Assembly (NCBI RefSeq): GCF_008801475.1
Contig: NZ_VZPP01000008.1
Span: forward strand, 186,001 to 250,000
DNA from: Pseudomonas moorei
Lineage (GTDB): Bacteria > Pseudomonadota > Gammaproteobacteria > Pseudomonadales > Pseudomonadaceae
Reading direction: 5' to 3'
DNA: 64,000 nucleotides
Below, one piece after another: positions 35,212 to 44,338 of the stretch. The notes under the pieces are model-generated. The model saw only the letters and a program-made list of their open reading frames with translations. It made no database searches and was not told the origin of the DNA. The stretch's first letter is position 1. Each line of letters starts with the position of its first letter. A program made the position numbers and the translations under genes.

Positions 35212-36015
35212 CTATTTAGGGAACAGGAATGTTGCTGCGGCGCGTATGCCATGATCTGGTGTATCGGTGGGGTTGGTGACGTATTTACGATAGCCCACTT
35301 GAAACTGCACAGGACGGCTACCAATTTTAACAAGTTGGGAAACCATAAAATTCAGCGGCACTGTCCATTCGTTGATTTGACCGTCATAAGTAGATTCACT
35401 GTTGATGGCATAGGTGGTATGGGTACTGGTCGTAAAGGAGAGGAACGGCTGCAAATAGGTAGAGTCGACATACTGGCGACCAGATTGCCCGGCAAAAGAA
35501 TCGAGGTGGTTAACCAGGGCGCCGTACGTCCAGCCATTTTGCTGTCTGAGCAAAATGGCCGTTGGCCCCGCACTCCATTTTCCCGAACCAAGCTCTTCTT
35601 TATTAGCCGTGGGTATCAGCACAGCGACACCTGCCCCCCAGATCCAGCCATTTGCCGAGGGTGCTTTGGGCGAGTAAAAAAAACTTTGCAGGGTGTCACC
35701 AATTCCCGATGCCCCATTGTCGCCAGGCATGACTGATTGGTAATTGACTACGGGCAAGATAGTGCGAGAGATAATATTCGTATCCGCATCCAGCTCAATC
35801 GGGAATACGGGTTGAATATTGGTGATATTGCGTCCGGCATTATTGGGTCCCAGACCACTATCGTGATTGTACTGTATGGGAACGCTGATCAAGTTTGCTA
35901 CTGGGTTGTTCAGTTTTTTTGCCAGTTCAGCTTGTGATTCTTCAGCCAATACATAACCTGGCGGAAACACAAGAGCCAAACTCATTAACACAGGCAAGAA
36001 ACGGATAATCGGCAT
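35212..36015 (-). CDS. Outer-membrane protein of the MetA-pathway-of-phenol-degradation family
   Basis: 267 residues with a Sec signal peptide (MPIIRFLPVLMSLALVFPPGYVLA). The mature chain is rich in alternating beta strands: LISVPIQYNHDSGLGPNNAGRNITNIQPVFPIELDADTNIISRTILPVVNYQS, GIGDTLQSFFYSPK, SGKWSAGPTAILLRQQNGWTYGALVNH, and ends with FLFPK, a typical outer-membrane C-terminus with a terminal aromatic close to the end. The family (PF13557-like) forms beta-barrels of unknown cargo. Lower GC and AT-rich codons suggest transfer. It lies directly downstream of the decayed sulfatase on the same strand. Confidence 0.75.
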   Translation of the reverse strand: MPIIRFLPVLMSLALVFPPGYVLAEESQAELAKKLNNPVANLISVPIQYNHDSGLGPNNAGRNITNIQPVFPIELDADTNIISRTILPVVNYQSVMPGDNGASGIGDTLQSFFYSPKAPSANGWIWGAGVAVLIPTANKEELGSGKWSAGPTAILLRQQNGWTYGALVNHLDSFAGQSGRQYVDSTYLQPFLSFTTSTHTTYAINSESTYDGQINEWTVPLNFMVSQLVKIGSRPVQFQVGYRKYVTNPTDTPDHGIRAAATFLFPK

Positions 36016-36060
36016 GGGTTGGCCTCTTTGGTTAACATAGCCCTGCAGCAGTCTGTAAGT

Positions 36061-36282
36061 TTAAGTCCCAACCTTGAATTGATTCGCCGCTTTGCCAATA
36101 GGCGATGCCGTCGATACTCGGTGTCTGTAGCTCATCATCCACATGTTGTGGGCGCTGATATTAAAACGACCAATATCATCACCCCTGATGACCAAGATAT
36201 TGGGCTTCTTATCTGCAGCGTGCACCGCAAAAACTGACAGTGAAAGCAACCCAAGCAAGCCAGTCTGTCGGGGTAAGTACAT
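36061..36282 (-). pseudogene. Decayed arylsulfatase, 5' remnant with frameshift
   Basis: ATG 36282 follows GAGGAG. A signal peptide (MYLPRQTGLLGLLSLSVFAVHA) leads into KKPNILVIRGDDIGRFNISAHNMWMMSYR, the unmistakable start of a sulfatase with its GDDIG metal site (the usual Trp before GDD is Arg). The frame then breaks: deleting one base of the Arg codon restores TPSIDGIA, matching the family's TPNIDRIA. After that no sulfatase sequence remains, and the C-x-P-x-R active site is missing. So a one-base loss plus a large deletion have destroyed the gene; the next gene begins only 46 bases further on. Confidence 0.8.
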
Positions 36283-36917
36283 GGAACAATCTCCTCTCGG
36301 CATTTCAAGAAATGCGAGTCCCGAATTGGCCACTCGTAGTCCTGAGAGGCTAGCCAATGATTCGAGGCCTTTCCACAATCGAAGATTTATTTCCTTTTTT
36401 ACGACAGCAACCTAAGCGTCTTGTTTTCCTGGTAGGGAACGTCCCATCGATCAACATGCAGCAGCCGGATGGGATTAGCATTGGATTCCATTGCGCTTGA
36501 CGCACCATCCCACCGCCGCGAGAAGACGTGGATTTCAATCCCGTGTTCATACCGTCGAGTTTCAATGCACCTCATAAGGACAGTTAATGGGTGGGCGCAC
36601 CCCCAGCAGGTACGAAGGGGGTACTTGATATTTATCAAGTCCGCCTACCTACGTTCGTCGAAACTCTTTACCCAAGGGCGTCGGGGCATACAGAGAAGAT
36701 CAACCCGTAGATACACGGTTTGGCATCCACTAAAAACCGAACAACCTCGGGATTTTTTGACCCTGACTGATGCTGTCAACTCCGGTCGAATAGAAGCGTT
36801 GCTTGAGCAATAGCGATTCGTAGCAGGTTAGACCTGTTTCCCGAAAGGCAGTATATGGGTCATACCCTCTCAAGACTGGATGTCTACCTGTCGGGCTAAC
36901 GTCCGGAAGGAGCACTG
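36283..36917. other. Intergenic region with ANR box
   Basis: 635 bases between the sulfatase remnant (minus) and the first small K+ channel (plus). It contains the perfect ANR-type palindrome at 36625-36638. Open frames cross it but lack start signals or similarity. It may also hold the decayed remains of another gene. Confidence 0.5.
36625..36638. promoter_or_regulatory. ANR/FNR box (TTGATATTTATCAA)
   Basis: Perfect match to TTGAT-N4-ATCAA; the palindrome extends to ACTTGATA-TT-TATCAAGT (36623-36640). It lies 279 bases before the small K+ channel start and 342 bases before the sulfatase remnant start. No convincing -10 hexamer is seen at the class II distance on either strand, so the controlled promoter is not certain. 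Confidence 0.75.
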
Positions 36918-37361
36918 ATGTATTCGAGCATCTTTTTCGCATGGGGGCTGACGGCCATTACCGTGGTCGTACATGCCGTCGGTCTGGCCTTGATGCTAAG
37001 GTTTCTGTCCCGCAGAAAAAATGTACTTTTAAGGCAACTAGGCGCTATTAGCACGCGGTTGGTATGGATTGTCTGCTACATGATCATGCTGCATGTGATC
37101 GCCATCTCGATCTGGGGGACATTCTATGTGTGGCAGGGATCTCTGCCTGATTTCGAAACGGCGTTTTACTTCTCTGGAGTGACCTACGCGACCATCGGCT
37201 ACGGTGATGTGGTGCTGGTGAAACCCTGGCGTCTGTTTGGGCTGATGGAGGGGTTGACGGGCATCATCATGTGCGGCTTATCCACGGGTGTGTTTTTCGC
37301 CGAGGTCAATCATATTTACCAATTGATTCATACAAACATCGACGGTGGCGAAAAACCCTAA
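36918..37361 (+). CDS. Small two-TM potassium channel protein, copy A
   Basis: 147 residues; GGAAGGAG precedes ATG 36918. Three hydrophobic segments: WGLTAITVVVHAVGLALML (9-27), RLVWIVCYMIMLHVIAISIW (about 47-66) and LTGIIMCGLSTGVFFAEVNHIYQLI (about 113-137). The pore sequence FYFSGVTYATIGYGDVVLVKPWRLFG carries the selectivity filter TIGYGD. No RCK or cyclic-nucleotide domain. It is a close paralogue of the gene at 50216-50659. Convergent with a SulP transporter gene whose stop lies 26 bases away. Confidence 0.88.
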   Translation: MYSSIFFAWGLTAITVVVHAVGLALMLRFLSRRKNVLLRQLGAISTRLVWIVCYMIMLHVIAISIWGTFYVWQGSLPDFETAFYFSGVTYATIGYGDVVLVKPWRLFGLMEGLTGIIMCGLSTGVFFAEVNHIYQLIHTNIDGGEKP

Positions 37362-37386
37362 GGTACTGCGGCCCAGGGCGTGGCTA

Positions 37387-39066
37387 CTATGTGGCCCTGA
37401 TCAGGGTTGGCTCATTAGCTTGATAGCGCTCGATCGCTGCGTGGGCGGTGAACAACATACGCTCCCCCCCAAGTTTTTCGTCGAGCCCGGCACGTCGTAC
37501 CATTTCAAGTACACCAGGGTTCAATCCCGCCAGCCAGAGACTGGCACCGAGTTCGCCCAAGTTTTTTTCGCCTTCAATCAGTGCCTGCAGTGCCGAGTAT
37601 TCGATGTCGGGAACGGCGCTCATGTCCCAGACAACCACATGTGGATGATACTGCGCCTCCAGCGCGATGACCTGCTCCCTCACATAGTCCGCGTTAAGAA
37701 AAAACAGACGTCCCTCCGGTCGCACGATCAGCAGCCCCGGGAAAGTCTCGTCATCGGGGTGTTCATCCGATAACGGCCGCAGCACGTCGGTGCCGCGTTT
37801 GCGACCAAGGACGTACACATGCGGGCGCGCAGTCTGATAGGCCAAACTGACCAGTGATACGACGATTGCCACCGTGATGCCCTGCAGCGTGCCAAACAAC
37901 AGCACACCCAACGTGGCGACGAGCGCCCAGTGGAACTCCATCGGGCGCACCTTGCGAATAGCCAGGAATTCTCGTGGTTGAATCAGCCCGACCGAGTAGT
38001 AGATGACGATAGCCGCCAATGTGGCGTGAGGCAGATACCCGAGAATTCCGGAAAGCAGCAGCATCGTGGCGAAAGCCATGCCGGCAGTGACAATCGAGAC
38101 CAGTTGAGACTGTCCTCCCGTGGCGCGTACAACCGCCGTCTGCGAAGTACCTCCCCCAGCGGGCATCGCGCCCAGCAGTGCGCCCCCGAGGTTACCCAGT
38201 CCGGTAGCGATCAACTCGCGGTTCGCATTGATCGGGGGGTCGCCTGGCCGGACAAAGGCACGACCTGCCGCAATCGTTTCGGTAAAGCTCATCAGCGCGA
38301 TCCCGAGCGCACCCGGTGCCATTTGTTCAACCAATGTGAGATCGGGCAGCGTGAATGGGGGTAACCCTTCGGGAATCAAGCCGACTGTCGAAACGCCGAG
38401 AGCCTGTAGGCCGAAGTACCATGAGGCGGCGATACTCCCTGCCACCACAACAAGCGGCGCTGGCGAATGTGACCACAGGCGTCCCATTGCGATGAGGATC
38501 AGGAACGCCGCTGCAGTAACCACGAGCGTGATCAGAGAGCTCCCGGGCACGTGATGCACAATGTTGAGGAGATCGAGAAAAAAACCTTGTTTGGCAATGT
38601 GGATGCCGAGGAGTTTTGGTACTTGATCCAACACGATCACAAGGCCGACACCTGCTTTGAAGCCGCTCAACACCGGGGAGGAAATGAAGTTCGCAAGAAA
38701 TCCCAGGCGTATCAGCCGCGCCAACAGCAGCATGGCGCCCACCAGCGCGGTCAGTGTTGCCGTTGCCGTGATCAGTTTCCCGGGGTCCCCATCGGGGACC
38801 GCCAGGCCGATCTGTGCACCAGCCAGAATCCCCAGCGTGGCGGTGGTGCTAACGCTGAGCACCCGCGACGAGCCCAGGAATGCGTAAATCAACATCGGGA
38901 CGAGGGCCGTATACAGACCGACGGCAACAGGCAAGCCGGCGACTGTCGCATAGGCCATTGCCTTGGGCAGTACGACAGCCGCGGCCGTGAGACCTGATAC
39001 GACGTTGAGGCGAAGTGACGCCTTGTCAGAGTGAGCTGTGTTTGAGGCTTTCAGATGCAGTTTCAC
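37387..39066 (-). CDS. SulP family anion transporter with STAS domain, copy A
   Basis: 559 residues starting with GTG 39066, seven bases after AGGAG. The sulfate-transporter N-terminus LRLNVVSGLTAAAVVLPKAMAYATVAGLPVAVGLYTALVPMLIYAFLGSSRVLSVSTTAT is typical, followed by about eleven helices including the AGGGTSQTAVVRATGGQSQLVSIVTAG block. The STAS domain occupies about 435-545 (GRLFFLNADYVREQVIALEAQ .. VVVWDMSAVPDIEYSALQAL). SulP proteins carry sulfate, bicarbonate or other anions, often with Na+ or H+. A beta-carbonic anhydrase gene lies 1.15 kb upstream on the same strand, favouring bicarbonate; this is inference. Confidence 0.9.
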   Translation of the reverse strand: MKLHLKASNTAHSDKASLRLNVVSGLTAAAVVLPKAMAYATVAGLPVAVGLYTALVPMLIYAFLGSSRVLSVSTTATLGILAGAQIGLAVPDGDPGKLITATATLTALVGAMLLLARLIRLGFLANFISSPVLSGFKAGVGLVIVLDQVPKLLGIHIAKQGFFLDLLNIVHHVPGSSLITLVVTAAAFLILIAMGRLWSHSPAPLVVVAGSIAASWYFGLQALGVSTVGLIPEGLPPFTLPDLTLVEQMAPGALGIALMSFTETIAAGRAFVRPGDPPINANRELIATGLGNLGGALLGAMPAGGGTSQTAVVRATGGQSQLVSIVTAGMAFATMLLLSGILGYLPHATLAAIVIYYSVGLIQPREFLAIRKVRPMEFHWALVATLGVLLFGTLQGITVAIVVSLVSLAYQTARPHVYVLGRKRGTDVLRPLSDEHPDDETFPGLLIVRPEGRLFFLNADYVREQVIALEAQYHPHVVVWDMSAVPDIEYSALQALIEGEKNLGELGASLWLAGLNPGVLEMVRRAGLDEKLGGERMLFTAHAAIERYQANEPTLIRAT

Positions 39067-39285
39067 ACGGCCGCTCCTGATGGGGTCTGTTGCCTAGAAC
39101 GCCCAAAGACGCTTGGCATTCGCGCTGAGGCGGGACTGACTCGCAAGCTTGTTTGAAAGGCCGGTGCAACGCGGACCTTTGATCAGCTCATGCTCTTGGT
39201 TAACCTTCACGTTCTCTCTCCTCGGAAACGCCTTTTGCGGAAACAAAAAACTTCACGCCGAAGTGAGCTTCGATACCGCTAAAAA

Positions 39286-39639
39286 TTACAGACAGCTCTG
39301 TAACGCGTTCAGGTGTTTTTCGTAAAACCAGTTGTTGTCCACCAGAGCGTAGTACTTGGCGACCGAACCTGATGCCTCTGGCTGAATATCGACAAAGTAC
39401 GCCGAGTGAGCGGTGAACACCGTGTAGCCCCTATCCTTGCCTGGTTGCTGCGACGCTCCCAGCTCTCCTCCGATTTCCTTTTGGCTCTGCCATTTGGACT
39501 CGACGCATTTTGCGAGGACTTCATCGGTCTTTTTTGAATACAGAACCTTGCGCGGACCTTCGTTACGCACCTCATTCACTGTCGGCGCCATACACCCCGC
39601 CAAAAGCATCAACACCACACACCCTATTGAAATCCGCAT
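39286..39639 (-). CDS. Hypothetical lipoprotein
   Basis: 117 residues with a short lipoprotein signal (MRISIGCVVLMLLAGC, C16) and GAGGAG before the ATG. The mature chain includes VLYSKKTDEVLAKCVESKWQSQKEIGGELGASQQPGKDRGYTVFTAHSAYFVDIQPEASGSVAKYYALVDNNWFYEKHLNALQSCL; two cysteines (LAKC and LQSC) could pair. It resembles small conserved envelope lipoproteins of Pseudomonas whose function is unknown. It lies 219 bases upstream of the SulP copy A start on the same strand. Confidence 0.75.
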   Translation of the reverse strand: MRISIGCVVLMLLAGCMAPTVNEVRNEGPRKVLYSKKTDEVLAKCVESKWQSQKEIGGELGASQQPGKDRGYTVFTAHSAYFVDIQPEASGSVAKYYALVDNNWFYEKHLNALQSCL

Positions 39640-40214
39640 GATTTTTCCTCTCCTCCAGGCTGTGACTTCAGAGTGGTAGGTTCAAGCATCCTGCGCAAAT
39701 TCAAAGCCGGCAAACATGAGTTTCCCAATCGCTGCTACCAACATATGAAAAGCACCCGGTTAATCCGGTGCTCCTCAGCTAACTGGGTCAACTTGTTCGG
39801 GAGGATCGTTGTGCAGGATGGCATCGTCATGCATCGGAGTCTGTGCCGAATTCGTGCTATAGACTTGAGTAAAATCAAACATTCCCAATAAACGCATCGA
39901 TGCGTTCCCAAAGAGTTAAAAACTCTTGATACGCAACGCGTTCAATTTCCAGTCTCGGTATGCTTTCCATATACACATCCATTTATGTCATCGATGACCG
40001 AATCCTGCTGACGCTGGACAGATGCGACGATGCGCGTTTTGCCGTTGCTGCATTCGTGACCGACCGCTTTGGGGCCAGGCGGTTTAAAAACACCGCCCAA
40101 AAATCGAAGTGCGTACTCCTCGGACCTGTTCGATAGACAATGCAACTTCACTGGCTTTAGCGGGGGTGGAAATGTTCAGGGAGTAATGCGACCTCCCTGA
40201 CATGCCTTTCGCCA
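39640..40214. other. Intergenic region with palindrome cluster
   Basis: 575 bases between the lipoprotein and carbonic anhydrase genes. It contains a minus-strand terminator-like hairpin (AGCAC..CGG / CCG..GTGCT, 39749-39770), a near-ANR site TTGAG-TAAA-ATCAA (39865-39878) and three short palindromes (39891-39942). A 69-codon minus frame at 39942-40151 has no ribosome-binding site and is not called. Confidence 0.5.
39891..39942. repeat. Cluster of three palindromes
   Basis: AACGCATCGATGCGTT (39891-39906, perfect), AAGAGTT-AAA-AACTCTT (39911-39927, perfect stems) and AACGCGTT (39935-39942). Three adjacent symmetrical elements in 52 bases suggest a regulatory region or a remnant of a mobile-element end. 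Confidence 0.5.
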
Positions 40215-40874
40215 TTACATCTGTCTGTCGTTGCGCGCAGCAACCGCTACGGTGGTCGGGGAATCAGCAAGTGAAACGAATTGTCGTGTCGCGCCATCAA
40301 GCGCATCGATGCAACCTGCCTCAATGTCGTAGACCCAGCCGTGCAGATTCATTCGCCCCTGCTCAAGCGCGAGTGCCACCGATGGGTGTGTACGCAGATT
40401 CGCCAGTTGCGCGATGACGTTTTCGCGCACGAGGCCATCGAGCTTCGCGCGAGGCGAGTCGAACTGATGCGCCGCGTTAATCGCTTTCGCGGCGTCCGAG
40501 TGACGTAGCCAGTTAGCGACAGCCGGAAGATGGTCCAGACACGTGCAGCGTGAAATCGCGCCCATCGCTCCGCAGTCCGAGTGGCCACAGATCACGATGT
40601 CCTGTACGCCGAGCACTGCGACCGCATATTCGACGGTAGCCGATACGCCGCCCGGTTCGGGACCATACGACGGCACGATGTTGCCGGCGTTGCGAATCAC
40701 GAACAGCTCGCCCGGTTCGCGCTGTGTAAGGAGTTCAGGCACAACACGACTGTCCGAGCAGGTGACGAATAACGCTTTCGGATTTTGTGTCGTCGCGAGC
40801 TGTTTAAAAAGCTCGACGCGTTGCGGATAGACATCGCGCTGAAAACGCAGAAAGCCGTCAATAATGTCACGCAT
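40215..40874 (-). CDS. Beta-class carbonic anhydrase
   Basis: 219 residues from ATG 40874, with GGAG upstream; an upstream in-frame extension is rejected because MRDIIDGFLRFQRDVYPQRVELFKQLA is the family N-terminus. Zinc ligands are C39 (CSDSR, with D41/R43 dyad), H98 and C101 (GHSDCGAM). The enzyme interconverts CO2 and bicarbonate. It lies upstream of the lipoprotein and SulP copy A on the same strand; SulP-carbonic anhydrase linkage and fusion are known, so the pair may supply or trap bicarbonate. Cytoplasmic, no signal peptide. Confidence 0.93.
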   Translation of the reverse strand: MRDIIDGFLRFQRDVYPQRVELFKQLATTQNPKALFVTCSDSRVVPELLTQREPGELFVIRNAGNIVPSYGPEPGGVSATVEYAVAVLGVQDIVICGHSDCGAMGAISRCTCLDHLPAVANWLRHSDAAKAINAAHQFDSPRAKLDGLVRENVIAQLANLRTHPSVALALEQGRMNLHGWVYDIEAGCIDALDGATRQFVSLADSPTTVAVAARNDRQM

Positions 40875-41252
40875 GGAAATCTCCAAACCCAAGTGCCGAA
40901 TGAAGGCACGTACTCGTGCCACCGTGGCCATTAGTATCGCAGACCTCAAGCGCAATTTGCTGTACTCGATCAGCGGTGGACTCCGAGCCGAGACTCACGC
41001 GGAGGATGTGCGAAGCACCTTGGCAGCTGCCATTTGTCTTTCACTGGGCGGAAAGGTGGTGAATTGCCGCGGTATTTATAAACACCCTATGACCGCATCT
41101 GGCCGGTTGTTGCCTGTCGCGATGGGCAGCAATCGACTCCAGAACGGCCCTTCGTCCGCAAAGCTGCACCCCATGCCACTTCAGCAGCGTAGTCTTCGTG
41201 GGCAGGCTTTGGATCTTGACGCAGGACCGGCTAACGGGAGTCCCCCATTTCC
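40875..41252. other. Intergenic region, no gene recognised
   Basis: 378 bases between two minus-strand genes. A plus frame crosses it but has no supporting signals. The carbonic anhydrase promoter should lie here; no clear box or repeat was seen. Confidence 0.35.
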
Positions 41253-42113
41253 TCATTTCGCGCCGAACAGCATCGTCCAATAGATGCCGTTGTCGCTACG
41301 CGAGTTCGCGGCATAGGCCGCGCCAACCTGGGTAAACATCGGGTTCATCAGAATGGCGCAATGCCCGGGGCTGGCCAGCCAGCCTTCCATAGCCTTGCCC
41401 GGCGAACGCTGCCCGGCGGCGATGTTCTCTCCGATCTGCCGGCCACCGTAGCCGGCGGCCTTCGCTCGGTCCCACGGCATATCACCGTTGGGGTCCTGGT
41501 GCGCGAAGTAATTGTCGTTGGCCATCGCCCGGCTGTGCCCCTGCGCCGCAGTCCCCAGGGCGGCATTCCAGGTCAGCGGCGGTGCAGCGGCGAAGCGCTG
41601 ACGACCACACAGGCGCGGTTTCGCCCGTGCCGCGTTGACTTGTGCCAGCAACGTCTTGCCCGCCGCTCGCGGGTCGTCCACTTGCCCATCGAGCAAGGGC
41701 TGCGCCAGCACCACCTGCCATTCACTCTCGTCGCGATGCACGCCAATATCGGTGAACCGGGTATCGAGCAGGGCCCCACAGTAGCGGCTCTGGAGCATGT
41801 CAAAGGCCTCCTCGGCATCTTCAGCGTCTTCCAGACGGATCGTCCGCACAGACACCGCCTGATAGCCGGAATCCTTCAACGTTTCCCGGGTAACGCCTCC
41901 ATAGCCGATCGGCAAGGCCAGGCTCGACTTCAGAGCCAGCGGCGTCAAGGCTTGGACCGTGCGCCCCGCGCAGCGCTGCGGTTCGGCGCGGTAGTCGTTG
42001 ATGTCCTCCACCAGTTGCCTTTCCTCGCCGGCATGGGCGGGACTGGCGAACAGGGGGAGCAAAGGAATAAGGCAGAGCGAGAAAACGCAGGAGGTGCGAA
42101 CGGTCTGGTGCAT
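41253..42113 (-). CDS. Secreted protein with tandem CAP (SCP/PR1) domains
   Basis: 286 residues from ATG 42113 with a Sec signal peptide (MHQTVRTSCVFSLCLIPLLPLFASPAHA). The second half is a clear CAP domain: LLAQVNAARAKPRLCGRQRFAAAPPLTWNAALGTAAQGHSRAMANDNYFAHQDPNG .. IGENIAAGQRSPGKAMEGWLASPGHCAILMNPMFTQVGAAY, with catalytic-type His and Glu residues. The first half repeats its outline in degenerate form: LVEDINDYRAEPQRCAGRTVQALTPLAL .. LDTRFTDIGVHRDESEWQVVLAQPLL. A duplication with one decayed copy is inferred. Function of bacterial CAP proteins is mostly unknown. A frame extending upstream to 42365 has no signal peptide in place. Confidence 0.8.
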   Translation of the reverse strand: MHQTVRTSCVFSLCLIPLLPLFASPAHAGEERQLVEDINDYRAEPQRCAGRTVQALTPLALKSSLALPIGYGGVTRETLKDSGYQAVSVRTIRLEDAEDAEEAFDMLQSRYCGALLDTRFTDIGVHRDESEWQVVLAQPLLDGQVDDPRAAGKTLLAQVNAARAKPRLCGRQRFAAAPPLTWNAALGTAAQGHSRAMANDNYFAHQDPNGDMPWDRAKAAGYGGRQIGENIAAGQRSPGKAMEGWLASPGHCAILMNPMFTQVGAAYAANSRSDNGIYWTMLFGAK

Positions 42114-42508
42114 GAGGCGGGCAGCTCTGATGGGATGACGACGGTAATGGCGATAGTGGGCTGAGGAATGACCGAAGAGCGTTTCGCTGTATTGGCTCGC
42201 AAATGGATTCCAAAGCTGGGCTAAGACTGTGGGCCTCAACACAAGTTTCACGAGCAAAGGGGGGAATTTATTGTTGGAGTCGTGCGTCAGCTCCTGGCCG
42301 TTTTCTGCCTGCTGTGAAGGGTGAGTCCACCCATTGCAGTCATTCACGAACGCCTGGGCTCGCATTCACAGGCAGCAGAGCGAATGACTTGAGTCGCCAG
42401 TCAGGATCGGAGCGGGTCGCACCCCTTAATAAGCACTCGGGTTGGTGGCAGCCGCTGAGGACAGCTGCGCAGATGATTCGTCATTCGCTTGTTCACCAAG
42501 GACGCCGA
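42114..42508. other. Intergenic region, no gene recognised
   Basis: 395 bases between the CAP gene start and the end of the first amidohydrolase gene, both on the minus strand. No terminator with a T-run and no operator were seen. Confidence 0.35.
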
Positions 42509-44263
42509 CTATCTCTTCGGTGTGCTCGATGTGGCGGAGTGTGCCTGGCCCTCGAACACTGTGCCCCACACCTTGATGTCGCGAAGCCCTTTCACGCCAA
42601 CGTCATAGGGGTCTTTATCGAGTACGGCAAAGTCGGCGAGCTTGCCTGATTCAATACTCCCAATCTCGTTTTCCATGCCGATCACATAAGCGGCGTCGAT
42701 GGTGATGGCGCGGATGGCCTGATCCAGTGTCAGTCGCTCGGTGGGGGCAAACACTTTTGCGCTCAGGGTTTCACGGGACGCGGCGGTCCAGGCCAGGAAC
42801 AGCGGTTCTGCGGGTGCCATGGGGAAGTCCGAGTGCAGTGCTACCGGCACATTACGCCTTGCCAAACCGCCCAATGGCGCAATGCGCGCGGCGCGATCAA
42901 AGCCGAGGCCCGTCTCGGCATAGCGGTCACCCAGGTCATAGAGATAGAAGGGGTTGGCCGAGACCTGGGCGCCCAGCCTGGCTATGCGTCGCGACGTGCC
43001 GTCGTCGGCATAACCGTAATGCTCGATAGTGAAACGATGATCTGCGCGCGGTTTTTCGTCCTCCAGGGCCTGCAATGTGTCGAGCACCATTTTGGCGCCA
43101 CCGTCGCCATTGGTGTGCACATGGATCTGGTAACCGGCGTTCCAGTAGCTGCGGGCAAATTCGGCAAATGCGTCAGGCTGGGTAATCCACTCGCCTTTGT
43201 GTCCATCGATATAACCCGGATCGCCGATCTGCATGGCCTGCGAGAACATTGCACCATCGGCAAACAGCTTGATGGCATTGTTGAAGACCAGATGGCGCGT
43301 GTTCTGATCCTTCAACTGGCCGACCAGTTTCATCGCCGCGTCGGGGCTCTTCAGGGCGAGGCTGAGCTTGTAGACATCGGGTGTCAGGCGCACCCGAATC
43401 GGCGAGTCCGCGGTATCCATGGTGCGCTTGAGGGCGGCCATTTCCATGTCCCAATTCGTGCTGCCGGTGGACAGGTCTGCCACTGTCGTCACGCCATTGT
43501 AGGTCAGGTAGTCACGCGTCTTTAAGTAGGCCGGGTCAACTGAAACGGGGTCGAGCAGACTGCCTGCCAGATAAGGCAAGACCACGCTGAACATGCCGTC
43601 TTCCCAGAAATGGCTGTCCTTCCAATTGATCTGTGGGTGATCCTTGTACTTGTCTTCGTCCAGCCCCCTGGACCTTAGCAACGCCATCATGGGGGTATTG
43701 AAGTACACCTCGTGCATGGAGCGTTGCAGCACCATGATGGGTACATCCCTGGAGATGCCGTCCAATACTTCGCGCGACAGCTCACCGTGGGTGTCTGCGC
43801 TGAAACCCCAGGTCATGAATATCGGCGCGTCTTTGTTGCGCTCGGCAAATGCTGTTTCAAGGGCTGCCCGATAGGCTTTCTCACCAAGGGTGGCGGGCGT
43901 CTTATGGCCCATCACGTTCCAGGGTTCGGGGGTGATCCAGACGGTCTGAAAGGCGATTGCTCCAAGCATCGGATGCATGTGCGGGTCAATCAAGCCAGGC
44001 ATCAATACCTTGTCCTTGAACTGGGAGTCGACCTTGTACGGTTTACCCTTCAACCAGGGGGCGAGGTCTTGCAGAGAGCCGACGCTGAGGATCATCCCGT
44101 CGCGCACGGCGACGGCAGTCGCGTTTGGTCGTGTCGGGTCCATCGTGACAATCTTTTTCGCGGTGAAGACGGTAATCGCGCCTGGATCTTCTTGCGCCAT
44201 GACGGTGCTGACCGCCATCACGGCCACCAACGCGCACAGGGTCGATTCAAGGGTCGGTTTCAT
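42509..44263 (-). CDS. Exported YtcJ-type amidohydrolase, copy 1
   Basis: 584 residues from ATG 44263 with AAAGGAAA upstream and a Sec signal peptide (MKPTLESTLCALVAVMAVSTVMA). The amidohydrolase-3 pattern begins ITVFTAKKIVTMDPTRPNATAVAVRDGMILSVGSL and reaches VLMPGLIDPHMHPM, where HxH supplies two metal ligands. QIHVHTNGDGGAKMVLDTLQALE and FTIEHYGYADD contain the later histidines, and VPVALHSDFPMAP the usual metal Asp. Such enzymes hydrolyse amides or formyl groups; substrates of exported ones are unknown. It follows the second amidohydrolase gene by 75 bases, so the two likely form one operon. Confidence 0.85.
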   Translation of the reverse strand: MKPTLESTLCALVAVMAVSTVMAQEDPGAITVFTAKKIVTMDPTRPNATAVAVRDGMILSVGSLQDLAPWLKGKPYKVDSQFKDKVLMPGLIDPHMHPMLGAIAFQTVWITPEPWNVMGHKTPATLGEKAYRAALETAFAERNKDAPIFMTWGFSADTHGELSREVLDGISRDVPIMVLQRSMHEVYFNTPMMALLRSRGLDEDKYKDHPQINWKDSHFWEDGMFSVVLPYLAGSLLDPVSVDPAYLKTRDYLTYNGVTTVADLSTGSTNWDMEMAALKRTMDTADSPIRVRLTPDVYKLSLALKSPDAAMKLVGQLKDQNTRHLVFNNAIKLFADGAMFSQAMQIGDPGYIDGHKGEWITQPDAFAEFARSYWNAGYQIHVHTNGDGGAKMVLDTLQALEDEKPRADHRFTIEHYGYADDGTSRRIARLGAQVSANPFYLYDLGDRYAETGLGFDRAARIAPLGGLARRNVPVALHSDFPMAPAEPLFLAWTAASRETLSAKVFAPTERLTLDQAIRAITIDAAYVIGMENEIGSIESGKLADFAVLDKDPYDVGVKGLRDIKVWGTVFEGQAHSATSSTPKR

Positions 44264-44338
44264 TGATGCATTTCCTTTGCGGGACAGCCGAGGGACGCGT
44301 GCTCGCGTTACATACCCGAGTTTGCGCAATGGTCACTT

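Noticed and set aside
36469..36813. 114-codon plus-strand frame across the ANR box
   Set aside because: The frame runs through a perfect regulatory palindrome, lacks start signals and resembles nothing known.
39942..40151. Possible 69-residue gene on the minus strand after the carbonic anhydrase
   Set aside because: GTG start without a ribosome-binding site and no recognised family, though a terminator-like hairpin lies downstream at 39749-39770.
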